This document shows positions 10,101 to 21,574 of a DNA stretch of 64,000 nt, piece after piece. The first letter of the stretch is position 1, and every line of letters starts with the position of its first letter. Source of the DNA: Rhabditoides inermis (Eukaryota; Nematoda; Chromadorea; Rhabditida; Rhabditidae); assembly GCA_963966185.1 (NCBI GenBank), contig CAWZYM010000176.1:62001-126000 (forward strand), read 5' to 3'. Below the pieces are notes generated by a model. It made no database searches. It saw only the letters and a program-made list of their open reading frames with translations, and was not told the DNA's origin. A program made the translations under genes and the position numbers.

Positions 10101-13022
10101 GTGTTTTTGATGACTTCAGATAGGCCTTTTCGTGATGTATGGTATTCTGGCGGTCGGAATGTTCATAAACATTATTTTGTTTGCTGCTTTTCTCAGTTCG
10201 AGCAGAACCATTCCAGAAAAGTTCGAGACCAATTTGAACACGGAACTGGACAGTAGGACAGTTTATTTTACTTTTGATAACCTTGTTTCAGATGCATATA
10301 ATGAACTGAAGACACTCGCTTGTGCAATGAACAATTCTATTGAGAATCCGAAGAATAACACATTCAAGTTCACAAAGATGCTATTCAACCAACAGGTGAA
10401 ATCTCACGAGTATGGTATTGATACCTAATGTTTGTTGTAGAAAAATATGATATCAATGAAATTACTCAATGACACATATCCAAAGACGTTGGCGGTATTA
10501 AAGTTGTTTTAAGGACATAACATTTGCTTAACATTCAGAATCAGTTATCGACACACTTGTATCGGCTCCCAAACGCGGACCAAGTGATAACTTTATCGAA
10601 ATATGCAAGAGTACATATATATCTGTGACAGTTTTTTTTTAACTTTCGTTTTGCAGGATGAAATTGGAAACAGATATCCTACCTTAAATGCAACGTATCA
10701 TTTCTTCGTCAATTTCAATGCTATCAAGATTGGACAAAATAATGCGGTAAGGGAAGAAAATTTGACGTGAGACGTCAAGTCATAAAATTTTACTTTTAGA
10801 CCATAAATTCGAATAACATTCATTGGTTACTAAATTCCAACGCAAATGTGTTTCAAAGAAATCTTTCACGAAAAAAATTTCCTCTGAAAACCATCATATT
10901 CTCGAGAAAGGTAGACCATATAATGCAACGAAGAGGAAAACTGTAATTACAATTTAGATACGCGACGAAATCACTTCTTTTCGCTCTGAGAACAAGAGAA
11001 TGAAAAGGTTTTCATTCGACGTATGTTTGTTTTATAAAGTAGTCTAAGATATTTTGAACTTGTGGAATTTTAGTACACGATTAATAACTATACGGCGAAC
11101 GCTTTGGCAATATTCTATATCGTATGTATTTTTCTAGCAGCTGGGACAAGCTATGTGTTCTACTTTGTTCCAGGTTACATTGTACAAGTTTTTAAATATT
11201 GTCATCCTTTTCAGCAAAATATACCACTTTTCTGAAACTATCGGTGGTCTTCTTTGTTTTCATGATCATAACTAGCGTACCTATACCGTGAGATACAGTT
11301 TCATATGATTCATTTAATTAAACATTCAAAATATTCTGCTTTAGTATAATGCTCAATTTGGCGAATTCTCGACAGCTTGGTTGTTCATATTTTGAACACA
11401 ATATGAATCTGGTATCAGACTTTTCGTTCAAATTCAACAACGTCCTTCAACGAAACTTATTGTACATTTCGAAATGTTAGTCAAGTGAAAAAACAAGTGT
11501 TTAGGGATATGAAGTTGTGTGATGGGAAACAACTACTGTTTGACAAATACGTTGAACGCATCATTGCTAAAGGTGTGTTTATGAGTTCTGTACAACATTA
11601 AGAACTATGTCAGATATAACAAGCAAAATTAACGAAACGAATGACTTCATACAAAAAATGACAGTGGAATACGCTGTAAACATAAAGAAAGAAGTGCAGG
11701 TAAAAACAAACTTTTGAAAAAAGCATTTGTATTTGTTTTGAGCAACTTGAAAGGCACTACAAACTCTACGACACGAAACTGAAAAGTCTACTGAAAGAGT
11801 GTGCTCCAATTCCTGGATGGGTTCAGGAATATCCTGGACATGTAGTTGTCAGTGATTGTCCCTCAACTGAACACGATTTTGATGTGTTAACAGTTCAAGG
11901 AAAAACCATCAATATATACACGGTTAGAAAATTGTTTTGTGTGATTTACAGTAGATTGTTTTTGTTTGAGTAATCATAGTTACTTTTGTTTTTACATAAC
12001 GAACGGTTTCATTTTTGCAGGGCTCATGGACAAGAAGAAACAGTTATACGAATACGGGAAATGTGACTGCATTTGTCGATCTTTTGAATGCTTTGAATAA
12101 AACTATCCAAGACACGGGGGCAATTCATCTTTTGAAACCAGTTGACGACTCGTTGAATCGTACAACACTCATTGTGAAACTAACTTCAATGAGCATCAGT
12201 CATGTCTTATTTTTCAGAAATCAATAAAAGACAAACTTCCGAAACAATGCAGACTGTCAACTGTGTATAGAAACATTGTGACACGAGCGTGTGATCAAAT
12301 AAAACCGTACTATCTACTCGTTAATAATCTCTGTGAGTTGTATTCATGCTTTAAAAAGTGTTCACTCATATGTATTAGGTGTGTTGGCGTTCTCGTTTTG
12401 GTTCATTGGAGCTGTATTCGTTCTACTACCGTACTATCGACACTTGAATCCAATAAGAAGCAAGAAGCATAAAAAAAACTGGGTAGGTATTTGTACAAAT
12501 TTTAATGTAACCGTATTTTTCAGATTGATTTTAACACCGATAACCACATGAAGTTCGTAAACAGTGTTGGAATATATCTCGTAAGACAAACTTCCCATTA
12601 CTGAAATGTCATCGAATGCCTAGGATTGCTTGACGGTTGATCCGAGAGCTGTTTATGAGTCCTTTGTGAAAAGCAAAACAGATTCGGAGAAATCAGTAAA
12701 TCCTACGTACGAATCGAAAATGAGTGACGTGAAGTCGAATGAGTCAAAAATATCCAAAACGATTGAAATGAATTCAAAGCTATCTAAAATATCCAAATCT
12801 AAAATAAGCGATGTAAATTCAAAAGAGTCCAAGAATTCGCGATCCAAGTTGGATGAAGTGAAGACGAAAACACAAATGAGGTTTTTTTGTTTTGCAATGA
12901 AATCCTAAAAAAACACTTTTTCAGCGATGTTGATGTTGATTTTGTACCTGAAACAATGGTTGATTTGGGATGGAACGATAACAAAAAGTTTAATGGGAAT
13001 TGGGTGATTCCGACCGGAAACA
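7120..13022 (+). pseudogene. Gene 2, 5' part: signal peptide, five-TM region and start of PTP (interrupted)
   Basis: Exons 7120-7139 and 7267-7313 join to a hydrophobic signal peptide (MAHLMWR then LLLLLLMMAHW). The next intron contains a LINE. Clear exons resume at 9484-9655, 9701-9775, 9821-9928 (TM1, ILVVLFACGSVIAIVVAI followed by RKRKP), 9975-10073, 10120-10395 (TM2, possibly with a 39-bp intron at 10253-10291), 10441-10494 and 10539 onward, then follow the gene 1 exon order. Coding ends abruptly at 13022, after the residues WVIPTGN of the PTP domain, where foreign sequence begins. The region 9050-9480 has exon-like stretches but an in-frame TGA near 9231, so the true 5' exon set is unresolved. 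With its PTP exon lost, this copy cannot make the full protein. Confidence 0.75.
7898..8908. mobile_element. Twin-primed (internally inverted) non-LTR retrotransposon remnant in gene 2 intron
   Basis: The left 140 bases read on the minus strand as a reverse-transcriptase-protein C-terminus (DMAQDRVKWSEL) ending in a (GTGA)n tail. The rest reads on the plus strand as the preceding part of the same protein, with a decayed catalytic box (NADDIALL for Y/FADD) and LLGHVLRR. Flanking direct repeats (7882-7897 and 8909-8927, AAAACTTTTTCAAAAT type) show one insertion with inversion of its 5' part. Relative to the copies in genes 3 and 4 it has a 12-base deletion near 8030. Confidence 0.8.
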
Positions 13023-13025
13023 GCT

Positions 13026-13397
13026 GGCAAACTTCGACCAATCACGTCCGAACAACGTTTGGATGTCCCCAAATTTTTGTTCGGACTCCCCCAAATAACC
13101 CCGAACAGTTCACCCTGAACATTACAAAGAGGTAAATTGATTAAAGCTCTTTGGGACCTAGGCCGATCACTCGATCGATAGTACGATAGTCGCACCGGCT
13201 GTCATGATATCATCATACCATGGTCCTTTCTGTCATAAAAGGTCACTCGTTTCGGGACCCAAAAAGCTTCAATCCATATCGTTCTTGGCAATGTTTAGGG
13301 GGAACTGTTCGGGGTTACTTGGGGCCGAATGTTGTTTGGAGGTGTCCAAACTTGATTGGGCAATGTGATTAGGCAAAGTGATTGGGCAAAGTTTGCC
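13026..13397. mobile_element. Foldback MITE-like element, copy A
   Basis: Both ends read GGCAAACTT inward. Roughly 125 bp of imperfect terminal inverted repeat can be aligned, including AACTGTTCGGGGTTA opposite TAACCCCGAACAGTT. There is no coding capacity. No target-site duplication is visible because the left flank is the broken PTP exon and the right flank belongs to the transferred block. An identical-length copy lies at 60927-61298. Confidence 0.75.
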
Positions 13398-13649
13398 CTC
13401 AATATGTCGTCTTTGGGGTCAACAGTTTCCCATTGGAAACGGGTTTTGAGCTTGTTTGGACCTTCTTCAGACCATTCCAAACGATAGTTTGGGGTAAACA
13501 TGCATCTAATTGTAAGAAGACGCTTTCAAGTGTTGTTGTTTCATCTAATGAATAGATGATATAAGAGCTTTTCCAATTCCCCGACTTCTTCTTTAGTAAA
13601 CACTAGTTGATAACAACAATACAATTATGGTCAAACACACTTGTTTCAG

Positions 13650-13749
13650 ACAGAATAGGCCAGATTCGGCGAAAACGGAAGCTTTTGTTCTTGAGTCTCC
13701 GTTGAGCTACAACGTTCTAGCATATCAAAGTCCAACGTACTACGAGTGA
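13650..13749 (+). pseudogene. Orphan 3' terminal exon, copy A
   Basis: Behind a TTGTTTCAG acceptor an open frame ends in a stop at 13747-13749; its C-terminus is SYNVLAYQSPTYYE. It has no upstream exons here and is repeated at 61551-61650 with one silent-looking change. I do not recognise the parent gene. It looks like a captured gene tail. Confidence 0.45.
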
Positions 13750-14059
13750 TCTTTCTAACTGCATAGTGTTATGTGTGACTCTCGGTTGTAGAGGCATTGT
13801 CTAGGGACCCAGTGTGTAAGAGCAGCGAGGGCGGGGCAAGCCGCCTCTCGCGCCCGCGAGAGAGATCAGAAGCTTAGGATGTGACTCAACTATGGTTGCA
13901 GATAAAGGAAAATCTCAAATTCAAGTGTTCTACCAGATACCATCAAGAAAGGTGAACTCCTGGATGGCAAGCCTAATAATAGTAAGTTTCGATCAAACAG
14001 TTTTTAAATGCTTATTTTCGCACTTCTGATTTCTGGTAAGGACAACTATCAATTGCATT

Positions 14060-14390
14060 TCAATGAGAGGGAGCATTGAACGGTGTGTCTGGACAAGACT
14101 CTATCGAGTAGACAAGACTATATACAGTCAACCAGAATCGCAACTCTTTCCCACGCGTGCCCATCGCTTGCGAATGTCCGATGGAAGCCGCGCCGCGCCA
14201 CAACCAGGGCCACGCACGGTATACCGGGCCAGTGAGAGTGTCTATTGAGCTGTCGTTAGTGTTTTCTGGTAGACAGGTGTCTAATTGATAGGTATGATTC
14301 ATTCAAATAGATAGTTCTGATTGGAAGGTAGAAAGAATGGCCGGGCCGCATCGGATTCAGAGTTGTGGTCACTGTTTGAAAGTGAACTAG
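14060..14390 (-). repeat. Dispersed repeat related to the 57.5 kb tandem repeat, copy A
   Basis: Read on the minus strand this matches 57523-57800 over the block from CTGAATCCGATGCGGCCC to CTGGCCCGGTATACCGTGCG. The minus strand has an 80-residue open frame containing LDTCLPENTNDSSIDTLTGP, similar to frames in the 57 kb copies. It may be a decayed exon of a mobile gene or simple repeat conservation. Confidence 0.6.
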
Positions 14391-14519
14391 AGTATTGTAC
14401 ACACACATAATGGTGAATTATATTAGTTTTCAGGCGTTTTTATGTCTAGAATATCAGTTACATATCAGTTGTGCTTTGAAACAGAAGATAAGACACATAA
14501 ATGACAATAACACAATATC

Positions 14520-14595
14520 AGGGCCACAGGGCCACGGGCCGCATTTTACCACTCAAGGGCCACGGGCCAGGGCCAGGGCCAGGGCCAGGGCCGCG
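14520..14595. repeat. GGGCCA-type short tandem repeat, copy A
   Basis: Hexamer-like repeats of GGGCCA/AGGGCC make a GC-rich patch in an AT-rich context. The duplicate lies at about 62421-62496. Confidence 0.8.
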
Positions 14596-15650
14596 TTTCA
14601 CCCGGTCCCCAAATGTTACACTTGTTTTCATTCATGATGTATTTCTTTCATTCCATTAAAACGTTCAGTTCGTTGTTGTTCCGATTATTTGTTTATGCAT
14701 ATGTGTCATCTTCCATTTTTGTGTTATTACCATTTGACTTCAGGTATAATTTTTATATATGTTTATATGTTTATATGTTGTGTAATTTTATATGTTTATG
14801 TTATATGTTTTTATATATGTTGTGCCGGGCGGGCGAGGTGAGCCGCAGGCCGACCGTCGCCAACAGCGAGCCGTCGTTGTGTACGGTGAGTGTTTGTTAT
14901 TTGAATTGTATTTATTGTTATATATTAAATGTATTTGTCATTGGATATTGGTGATGACCATACGCTTGATCACGATGTATTTCCAGTTCTCGTTGATTGC
15001 GTATGTGCTACCGCAAGTCGCGGAGTGCAACGACGGCGCGATCATCGGCAAGCACAACACTGGTGAGTATGCAATTGTTTTTTTATGTTCTCTTGCTGAG
15101 CTTTTTGACGATGATGTAGTGTGAGAAATGGTTTTAGCAACATGGTGGTATGACAAACAGCTAATGTTTCAATATCAAACCAATCACGATTTAAACTTTC
15201 ATAATTTGACAAATAGATTGATATACATAACGCTTGTTTACACTGTACTTCAGATCTCTACGATGCGATCTCCTGCACGCTCCAAGCATGTAGAAGAAGA
15301 TGAAGAAGGACGAGGGGACGAGGAGTTGTTGTTGTTGTTGTTGATGTTGATTCATATTATTTTTTGGTTACACTCTTTTTTGTTATTGTGTACAAAGTTG
15401 CTCTGTCATAAACAGGTTTGAATATTATTGAACTGAATGTGAGAATCTTTGTGAAACACAAATGTGGCCCAGTAATGAGCGCGTGTTGCAATCTACAGAC
15501 ATGTAGAATCGTGGTTCGTGTCGTGACGTTTTATTATCGGGAATCTGTCGATGAAACATACATTTCGTTGTTTGTGTTTGTTGTATTAGGACGATTGGCT
15601 GGTCGGTATTATAAACAGTCTCTCCTCTCCTGCTTCTCTTTCATCTGCAT
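14596..15650 (+). other. Transferred block with orphan exons of an unrecognised gene, copy A
   Basis: A GC-rich stretch ending at 14885 before GTGAGT, an exon 14987-15062 behind TTTCCAG (LPQVAECNDGAIIGKHNT) and an exon from 15254 behind ACTTCAG (DLYDAIS) can be chained in phase. In this copy a 10-base insertion after DLYDAIS (about 15272) leads quickly to a stop. The second copy lacks it and continues with an acidic tail (KHVEEDEEGRGDEE). I do not recognise the family. The AT-rich 14640-14820 and 15300-15650 contain nothing I can support. Confidence 0.4.
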
Positions 15651-15691
15651 CTGTGGCGCAGCTGGTTAGAGCGGCCGCCAGTGACCGCAAG
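15651..15691 (+). pseudogene. 5' half of a tRNA-like sequence at the PTP junction, copy A
   Basis: An exact box A (TGGCGCAGCTGG, 15654-15665) is followed by GTTAGAGCGG as in the pseudogene at 5997-6068, then stops at the join with the gene 2 PTP exon. There is no box B. It marks the right border of the block that replaced a PTP exon. Confidence 0.6.
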
Positions 15692-18321
15692 AACGACTAC
15701 GTTACTTATACGGTGCGAGATTTGATTGTTTCTTGTATAACATATACAACTTTGATGGTATAGGTGAAATGTATCGCTGTATCCGCACCAATTATCGGAA
15801 ACCTAAAACGCTACACTTTCTCCATCTTCAAGTATGACGATAACAGTAAACTCACCTTTTAATGTATTTCAGTGGATTAGGATATCATGAGGTTGAATTG
15901 CTGCACTACACTGGCTGGGAAGATTGTCTCGCTCCGATGGACCCGAAAGAGCTCGCGAAATTGATGTTGTTTTTATATGAAGACGTCGGAACGCCGCAGC
16001 AACCAGTGATTGTCCACTGCGCTGACGGAATCAGCAAGAGCGCCGCATTTGTCGGTAGGGTCGTTTTTACATTTCCTCATTAACAAATATTCAGGCGTCG
16101 ATGTTTTGACATCAATTGTGGAGACCGATCCTAACCCCGACCCATTACAGCTACTTCACGTACGTTTTCAGTTATTTATCAAATATATTGTATTTCAGAC
16201 TATGCGTCATTATCGAGCGAAGAGTTTCACGGATAAGTGGCAGTACTACTTTACCTACATGTGCTTCTTCCAGTTTCATTTCCAGGTAAATTCAAATTAT
16301 CACTACCACAAACATGTTCATATTCAAGAATGCGACGTATGGCCGATACTCGAAGGTGTATAACTATCTCATAGAAAGGACGGACTCATATGTGAACAAG
16401 CTGAAGGCAGCGACGATTGCCGAAGACCCTTCTGCAGTTGAAGAGCGAATAAAGAGAGTACAGACGAGCTTCAAGAAGTTCTCCCGAGACAAAAAGAAAG
16501 ACCAAAAGACCGAAATGTCTTCGAAAAAAGATCGGGTAAGCATTATCACTATCTTGTAAATCGTTTGTTTTTGCGAGATAGCGAGAGGTCAGATGCGCAA
16601 AGACTCACTACTACGCTCACTACTATTCAGATGCGCAAAGACTGTAGTGTAGCGCAGGCTCCTGATAGGTGACAGGCTTTCACTCTTGTGGCTTCCTTGA
16701 CATATTTTAGGCAGATTTTTTTGCAAGCGTTTCAATTTCTCTGCGATCTCGTTCGAAAAGTCTAGTTTCGAATTTTCGATAAACTATGTACATTCAAAAG
16801 AAAAGAGTATTCGTTGTTTTCAGAAATTGACTGGTATGAGTCTCAAGGGATGCAATAACACATATTTACTGGGAGAGTTGCTTGGCTCGGGTACCTATGG
16901 GCATGTCTACGAAGCGACGTGCATGGAAAATGGAAAGAACAAACAATACGCCATGAAAACCGAGAAGCGTGGTATTCCATCCGCTTCCATCAACGTATGA
17001 TTCTACAAAATAGTTCATAAAATATGAAAATTTAGAATGAGATACTAATTCTGAGCACTGTCACCGCTAACCCTCTTGAAAAGCGAAACCAGATCATCGA
17101 ATTCATCGACAAAGGTGCTGTATGTTGTATCCCACCAAAATATATTAACATTCAGGACACGCTGCGAGCTTCACTTTCATGGTCATCACTCTTGTCGGAT
17201 GCTCGCTCACTACTATTCAGAAAATTGCCGTCAAACTCAAGTATGCACAGTATTTCGTCTATCCGTGAAACTGTTAATTGTTATAGCAACTTCTCCGCAA
17301 TGTACCTATCGATCCAATCGTTCAATGCTATTCATCAGTTGCATTCCTGCGGATTCATTCATCGGTGGGTTTTAAAACAATGCATTGTTTAAATCTTGAT
17401 CATCCAACGAATATATATATATGGATATGCACATTATTTAAGAGACCTCAAACCTGGAAATTTTGCTATCGGAGGAAATAGAGAAACTGTTGTGTACGTC
17501 CTCGACTTTGGAATGGCCTGCCGATGCGTGAACAATAAAGGAAAATACATCACACGGAAGGGAACTGTTGATGGATTCATCGGAACGTTGCGGTATGTAA
17601 CATAGCGTTTCGAGAGCACATGTCAAAAGATAAGAAATTCAGTTGTATCGTTCCTATGGATAATGTTGAATATCACATATCATCTTTCCTTCAGATATGC
17701 ATCGCGCGCAGCCCACGAAATGAACGAGCAAAACGCCTGCGACGACCTCGAATCCTGGCTCTACATGAGCATCGAGGTATGTACAACTTTCTAGAATTCG
17801 ACATCGTTCCGTTTGAGATGTTCCGACCACTAGAATGGAAGGGTGTCCTCGACAAGGAGTTTGTTTACAACGCTAAAACAGATCTGATAGAAAGAAGAAG
17901 TAAGTTAAGAAACACTAATGTAATGACTGATGATTATGTGGTAATTTTCAAGATTGGAGCGCTATGAAGCAAGATGGCCTTCCATCTGTTTTCAAAACTC
18001 TCATCAAAATGATTGCCGAGATGAAGCCTTATCGCAAGCCTGAATACGGGAAGATGATGCGAGCGATGATGGGAGCAGAGATCAAACATCATGTTAGTAT
18101 TTTTTTTTCGTAAATCAAGCCAATGTTAACCTGTACCTGACCCATTTAGCTTGATCTCGAATGGATGATGACTGCAGAACTCTACGACAGGAAGCAGTAC
18201 GAGGTAAGCAGTAACACATACTATATGATGTATTCTATATCTATTTCAGGCAGAGACGACTCGAGCGACATCCAGGGACAACAAGGCTATGCTTCGCAGT
18301 TCTGACAATCGGAAACAGTGA
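15692..18321 (+). pseudogene. Gene 2, 3' part: remainder of PTP plus CK1-like kinase
   Basis: Coding resumes inside the broken exon at NDYVTYT (15692-15712) and follows the gene 1 exon order to the stop at 18319-18321. The phosphatase loop reads HCADGISKS as in gene 1. The kinase has GSGTYGHV (His where gene 1 has Gln), YAMKTE, HRDLKPGN, DFG and DDLESW, and its frame is open. About 210 bases of PTP exon are missing upstream, so this half is separated from its membrane part by 2.67 kb. A kinase-only product from an internal start (MSLKGC) is conceivable but unsupported. Confidence 0.7.
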
Positions 18322-18629
18322 TATGCATATCAATTCATACTCGGCATTTTTCCTTGATTTTATTTCTTATTAGATCTATAATAATATTTCGTACACGTTC
18401 GATTAATCTATTATCACTTACACGTGTATTACAGATGCAATGTTATACATTTCGTGCCTCACGGTTCACGTTAACACCAACTACTAGAAAACTTGCACAA
18501 TGTAGTTTTAAAACATGTATTAATTTTGTAATTCCCTAAGTTCGTGTGATAACAACTGTGTTTGTGATTTGTAATGCAGAAGAATGAAGACAGCAGAAAA
18601 GAAACGTTTTTTCTCGATAAAATTCATCT

Positions 18630-18704
18630 AGCTGAACCTAGCTGAACCGAAATGAATCGAGCTGAATCGAGCTGAATCGAGCTGAATCGAGCTGAATCGA
18701 GCTG
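18630..18704. repeat. 10-bp minisatellite after gene 2, about 7 units
   Basis: Copies of (A)GCTGAATCG and AGCTGAACC(T/G) lie at the same position downstream of the stop as the seed pair after gene 1. Confidence 0.9.
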
Positions 18705-19061
18705 TAGTTTAAAGAAAGTGATCGCATCACAAATCTTTTTGCGAATGAAGCCACTGTGTACAGTATGTCTTTCTCTCATTTCCTCTCTAACAACACCCAC
18801 ATCCGAGTGAGATTGTCCGCAGTTGCATGACAATATCTTACTCGTTCAACCGGACATTACATATATTCTATTTCCTGTCGGGATTGAGACTGTTGAGAGC
18901 AAATCTGGTTGATTGTGTAAAAATCTGTCTATCCAGTCCAATTATTCGCCATTCGCTCGTAATCACTCGTCTAATAGTCAGTCTTTTATTTCACCGCGAG
19001 GTGTGACACTTGACTTGTTTTCTTTCTCATTTTCCTGAATATCAATTCTATTATCTAACAT
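18705..19061. other. Spacer upstream of chemoreceptor 1
   Basis: No coding exon is visible. The stretch is conserved at 42575-42930 upstream of chemoreceptor 2, so it probably includes that gene's promoter region. It ends at the left target-site duplication of the RTE-like element. Confidence 0.5.
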
Positions 19062-19108
19062 CTTAATTGTTTGTCTTATCGATGTTTTAAACTATTGCAT
19101 TCTTTTTA

Positions 19109-20879
19109 CTTACTTACTTACTTGAATACTTGAATGCTCTTTCAGCTTGCAAGCGCGGAGCCCATCTTTCGCCACAGTGAACGGTCTCGAGCTGCAGTTG
19201 CCCACTGCTTGTAGTCGTTCCTGCGCCCATAGAACAGTTTTGTATTATTGCGGACAGAATCTGCCCAGCAGGTTGGCGGCCGTCCGGGTTCTTGAGTGAC
19301 GTTGCGCGGCATCCAATCGGTAGTCGCCCGTGTCCATCGCCCGTCCGTCCTCCTTTGTATGTGTCCGGCCCATCTATGTTTGTTGCACGCCATGTAGGGG
19401 TTGGGTTGGTCAACGCGGATCTTGCCCGCATGTCCTCGCTGCTCAGTCCCTCGTTTCGCTGCCGATAGAGTGAGTATCCCAGCATCTGTCGCTCCATTGC
19501 GCGGTGTCCGGTCTGGATGCGACCGAGCGTGGTGGTAGTGTTGGCCCACGTCTCCGAGCCGTAACACAGTGCGGGGAGTACGCACGTGTTGAAGAGGTTC
19601 GCTTTGAGGTGTTTGTCGTTCAGCGTGCCCAGTGTCTCCTTGATGTTGCCAAATGCCGCACATCCTGCTCTCGTTCTCCTTGCCAGCTCCGAAGTGAGGA
19701 TGTTCTTGGCTTTTATGGCCCGTCCGAGGTAGATGTACTCCTCCACCTCTTCGATTGCCTGTCCGGAAAGATGGATAGTCCCAGCGGCAGCCTGCTCGTT
19801 TTGGATGAACTGTGTCTTGCCGATGTTGATGCGCAGCCCGGCTTTCTCGCTCTCCGTGTTCAGCTCGTTCAGCATCCGTTCAGCATCTGCCGTGGTCTCG
19901 GTGATCAGCACAATGTCGTCAGCGAAGCGCAGATGGTTCAGCTTCTCTCCGTCCACTCGAAGGCCGTAGTCGCTCCAGTCAAGTTGGCGGAAGACGACTT
20001 CCAGCGCAGCAGTGAAGAGCACCGGGGAGACAGTGTCTCCTTGCTTCACACCGCATCGCACAGGGATCTTCAGCTCGTTGGAGAAGAGCTTCAGAAGTAG
20101 CTGGTTGTTGTCGTAGCAGTCGGATAGCGCAGCCAGGTATCCCTCCTCAACGTTGAGCATCTCAAGAGCGCGTAGAAGGAATCCGTGGTCGAGCCGGTCG
20201 AACGCCTTCTCGAAATCGACGAAGGTGAGCACTAGCGGGGTCTTGTATTCGCGGGCTATCTCCACGACCTGAGAGACGGTCTGGAGGTGATCGGCGCAGC
20301 AGTAGCCGCTCCGGAATCCGGCTTGCTCTCGTGGTTGCTCGTTTTCCAGAGTCCGTTTCAGCCTGTTCAACAACACCTTGGAATAGGTTTTGTAGAGCAG
20401 GCTGAGTAGAGCGATCGGGCGCCAGTTGGAGAGCCTTATCACGGGGTCCTTTCTTCGGGAGTAGTACGAGCCGCGTCTCTCTCCAGCTGTCGGGGATGGG
20501 GGTCCCTTTTAGGTGAGTCGAGAACAGGCCTGCGAGGGCGCGGTGGGAGTTAGTTCCTCCCGCCTTCAGCAGATCGGCCGTGATGTTGTCAGGTCCGGGG
20601 GCTCGTCCTTTCGGCATCTGGGAGAGTTCGTATCGCACTTCAGATGGGAGTACGGGGGGCACGTTTCCAGGAGTGTAAACCTTCCTCGGGATGAGTAGTC
20701 GGTCAGCGTAGAGAGTACTGTAGAAGTCGACGGTGGCCACCTCGATGGCGGGTCGCGCGGTGATCATCTGGTCGTTGATCAGCAATGCCTCCAGCAGGAT
20801 CGCTCGGTGGCGAGTCCTCTCTTCGCGATTTTGATGCTCCGACGATACATGGCAGTGTCGCGGAGCATCAAATCTTAAA
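19109..20879 (-). mobile_element. 5'-truncated RTE-like non-LTR retrotransposon
   Basis: On the minus strand the reverse-transcriptase order is clear: GRAPGPDNITADLL, NWRPIALLSLLYK, QAGFRSGYC, FVDFEKAFDRL, GVKQGDTVSPVLF, LRFADDIVLI, LPALCYGSETW, then the RTE-style C-terminus KHRWAGHIQRR and GRPPTCWAD. The frame shifts near 20440 and again near 19470, so it is dead. The 3' end is a short (AAGT)n tract (19109-19125) with almost no UTR. A 47-bp target-site duplication with one mismatch (19062-19108 and 20880-20926) flanks it. The paralogous site at 42.93 kb is empty. Confidence 0.92.
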
Positions 20880-20935
20880 CTTAATTGTTTGTCTTATCGA
20901 TGTTTTGAACTATTGCATTCTTTTTAGTTACGACA

Positions 20936-21494
20936 ATGAACATGCTGTTCTGGTTGGCAGTCTACAACACCATAGTCGATATTCTCGCAATATTCCTCAA
21001 CTGCATGCTCCTTCATCTTTCACTCACAGTCGAAACAAGACTCAGAAACTATGAGGTGGTGATCAAGTATTTTGCATTGTTCGGAATAGTCTATGCAATC
21101 ATTCACGGATTGTCACAGCCTGTAAGTTCACCAAAGCATTTCTGATATATCAGTTAGTTTTCCAGGTTTTCATGATCGATTTTGACGGAACAGTCTATTT
21201 CCACAGCTCCGTGCTACTGGTGCCAAAACCACTGGGTGAGATTGTCTCGATTTATCATGGTTTGATGGTGAAAACTTGAACACAAAAATAGAAAAATAAG
21301 ATGATGGAGTTACAATGATTGTTTTTTTACAGCCGCCTGCCTGCTCAACATCCAATTTCTTCTCGAAATAAAATTGCTCATTGTTATCTCATCCTCGTTC
21401 TGCTACCAATACATTGACGTCGTCAAGTGAGCATCCCCTTTTCTCTCTGTTTCTCTCCTTGCCTCTCCTCTCTCTCTTTCTCTCTCCTCCCTTG

Positions 21495-21574
<80 letters not shown>

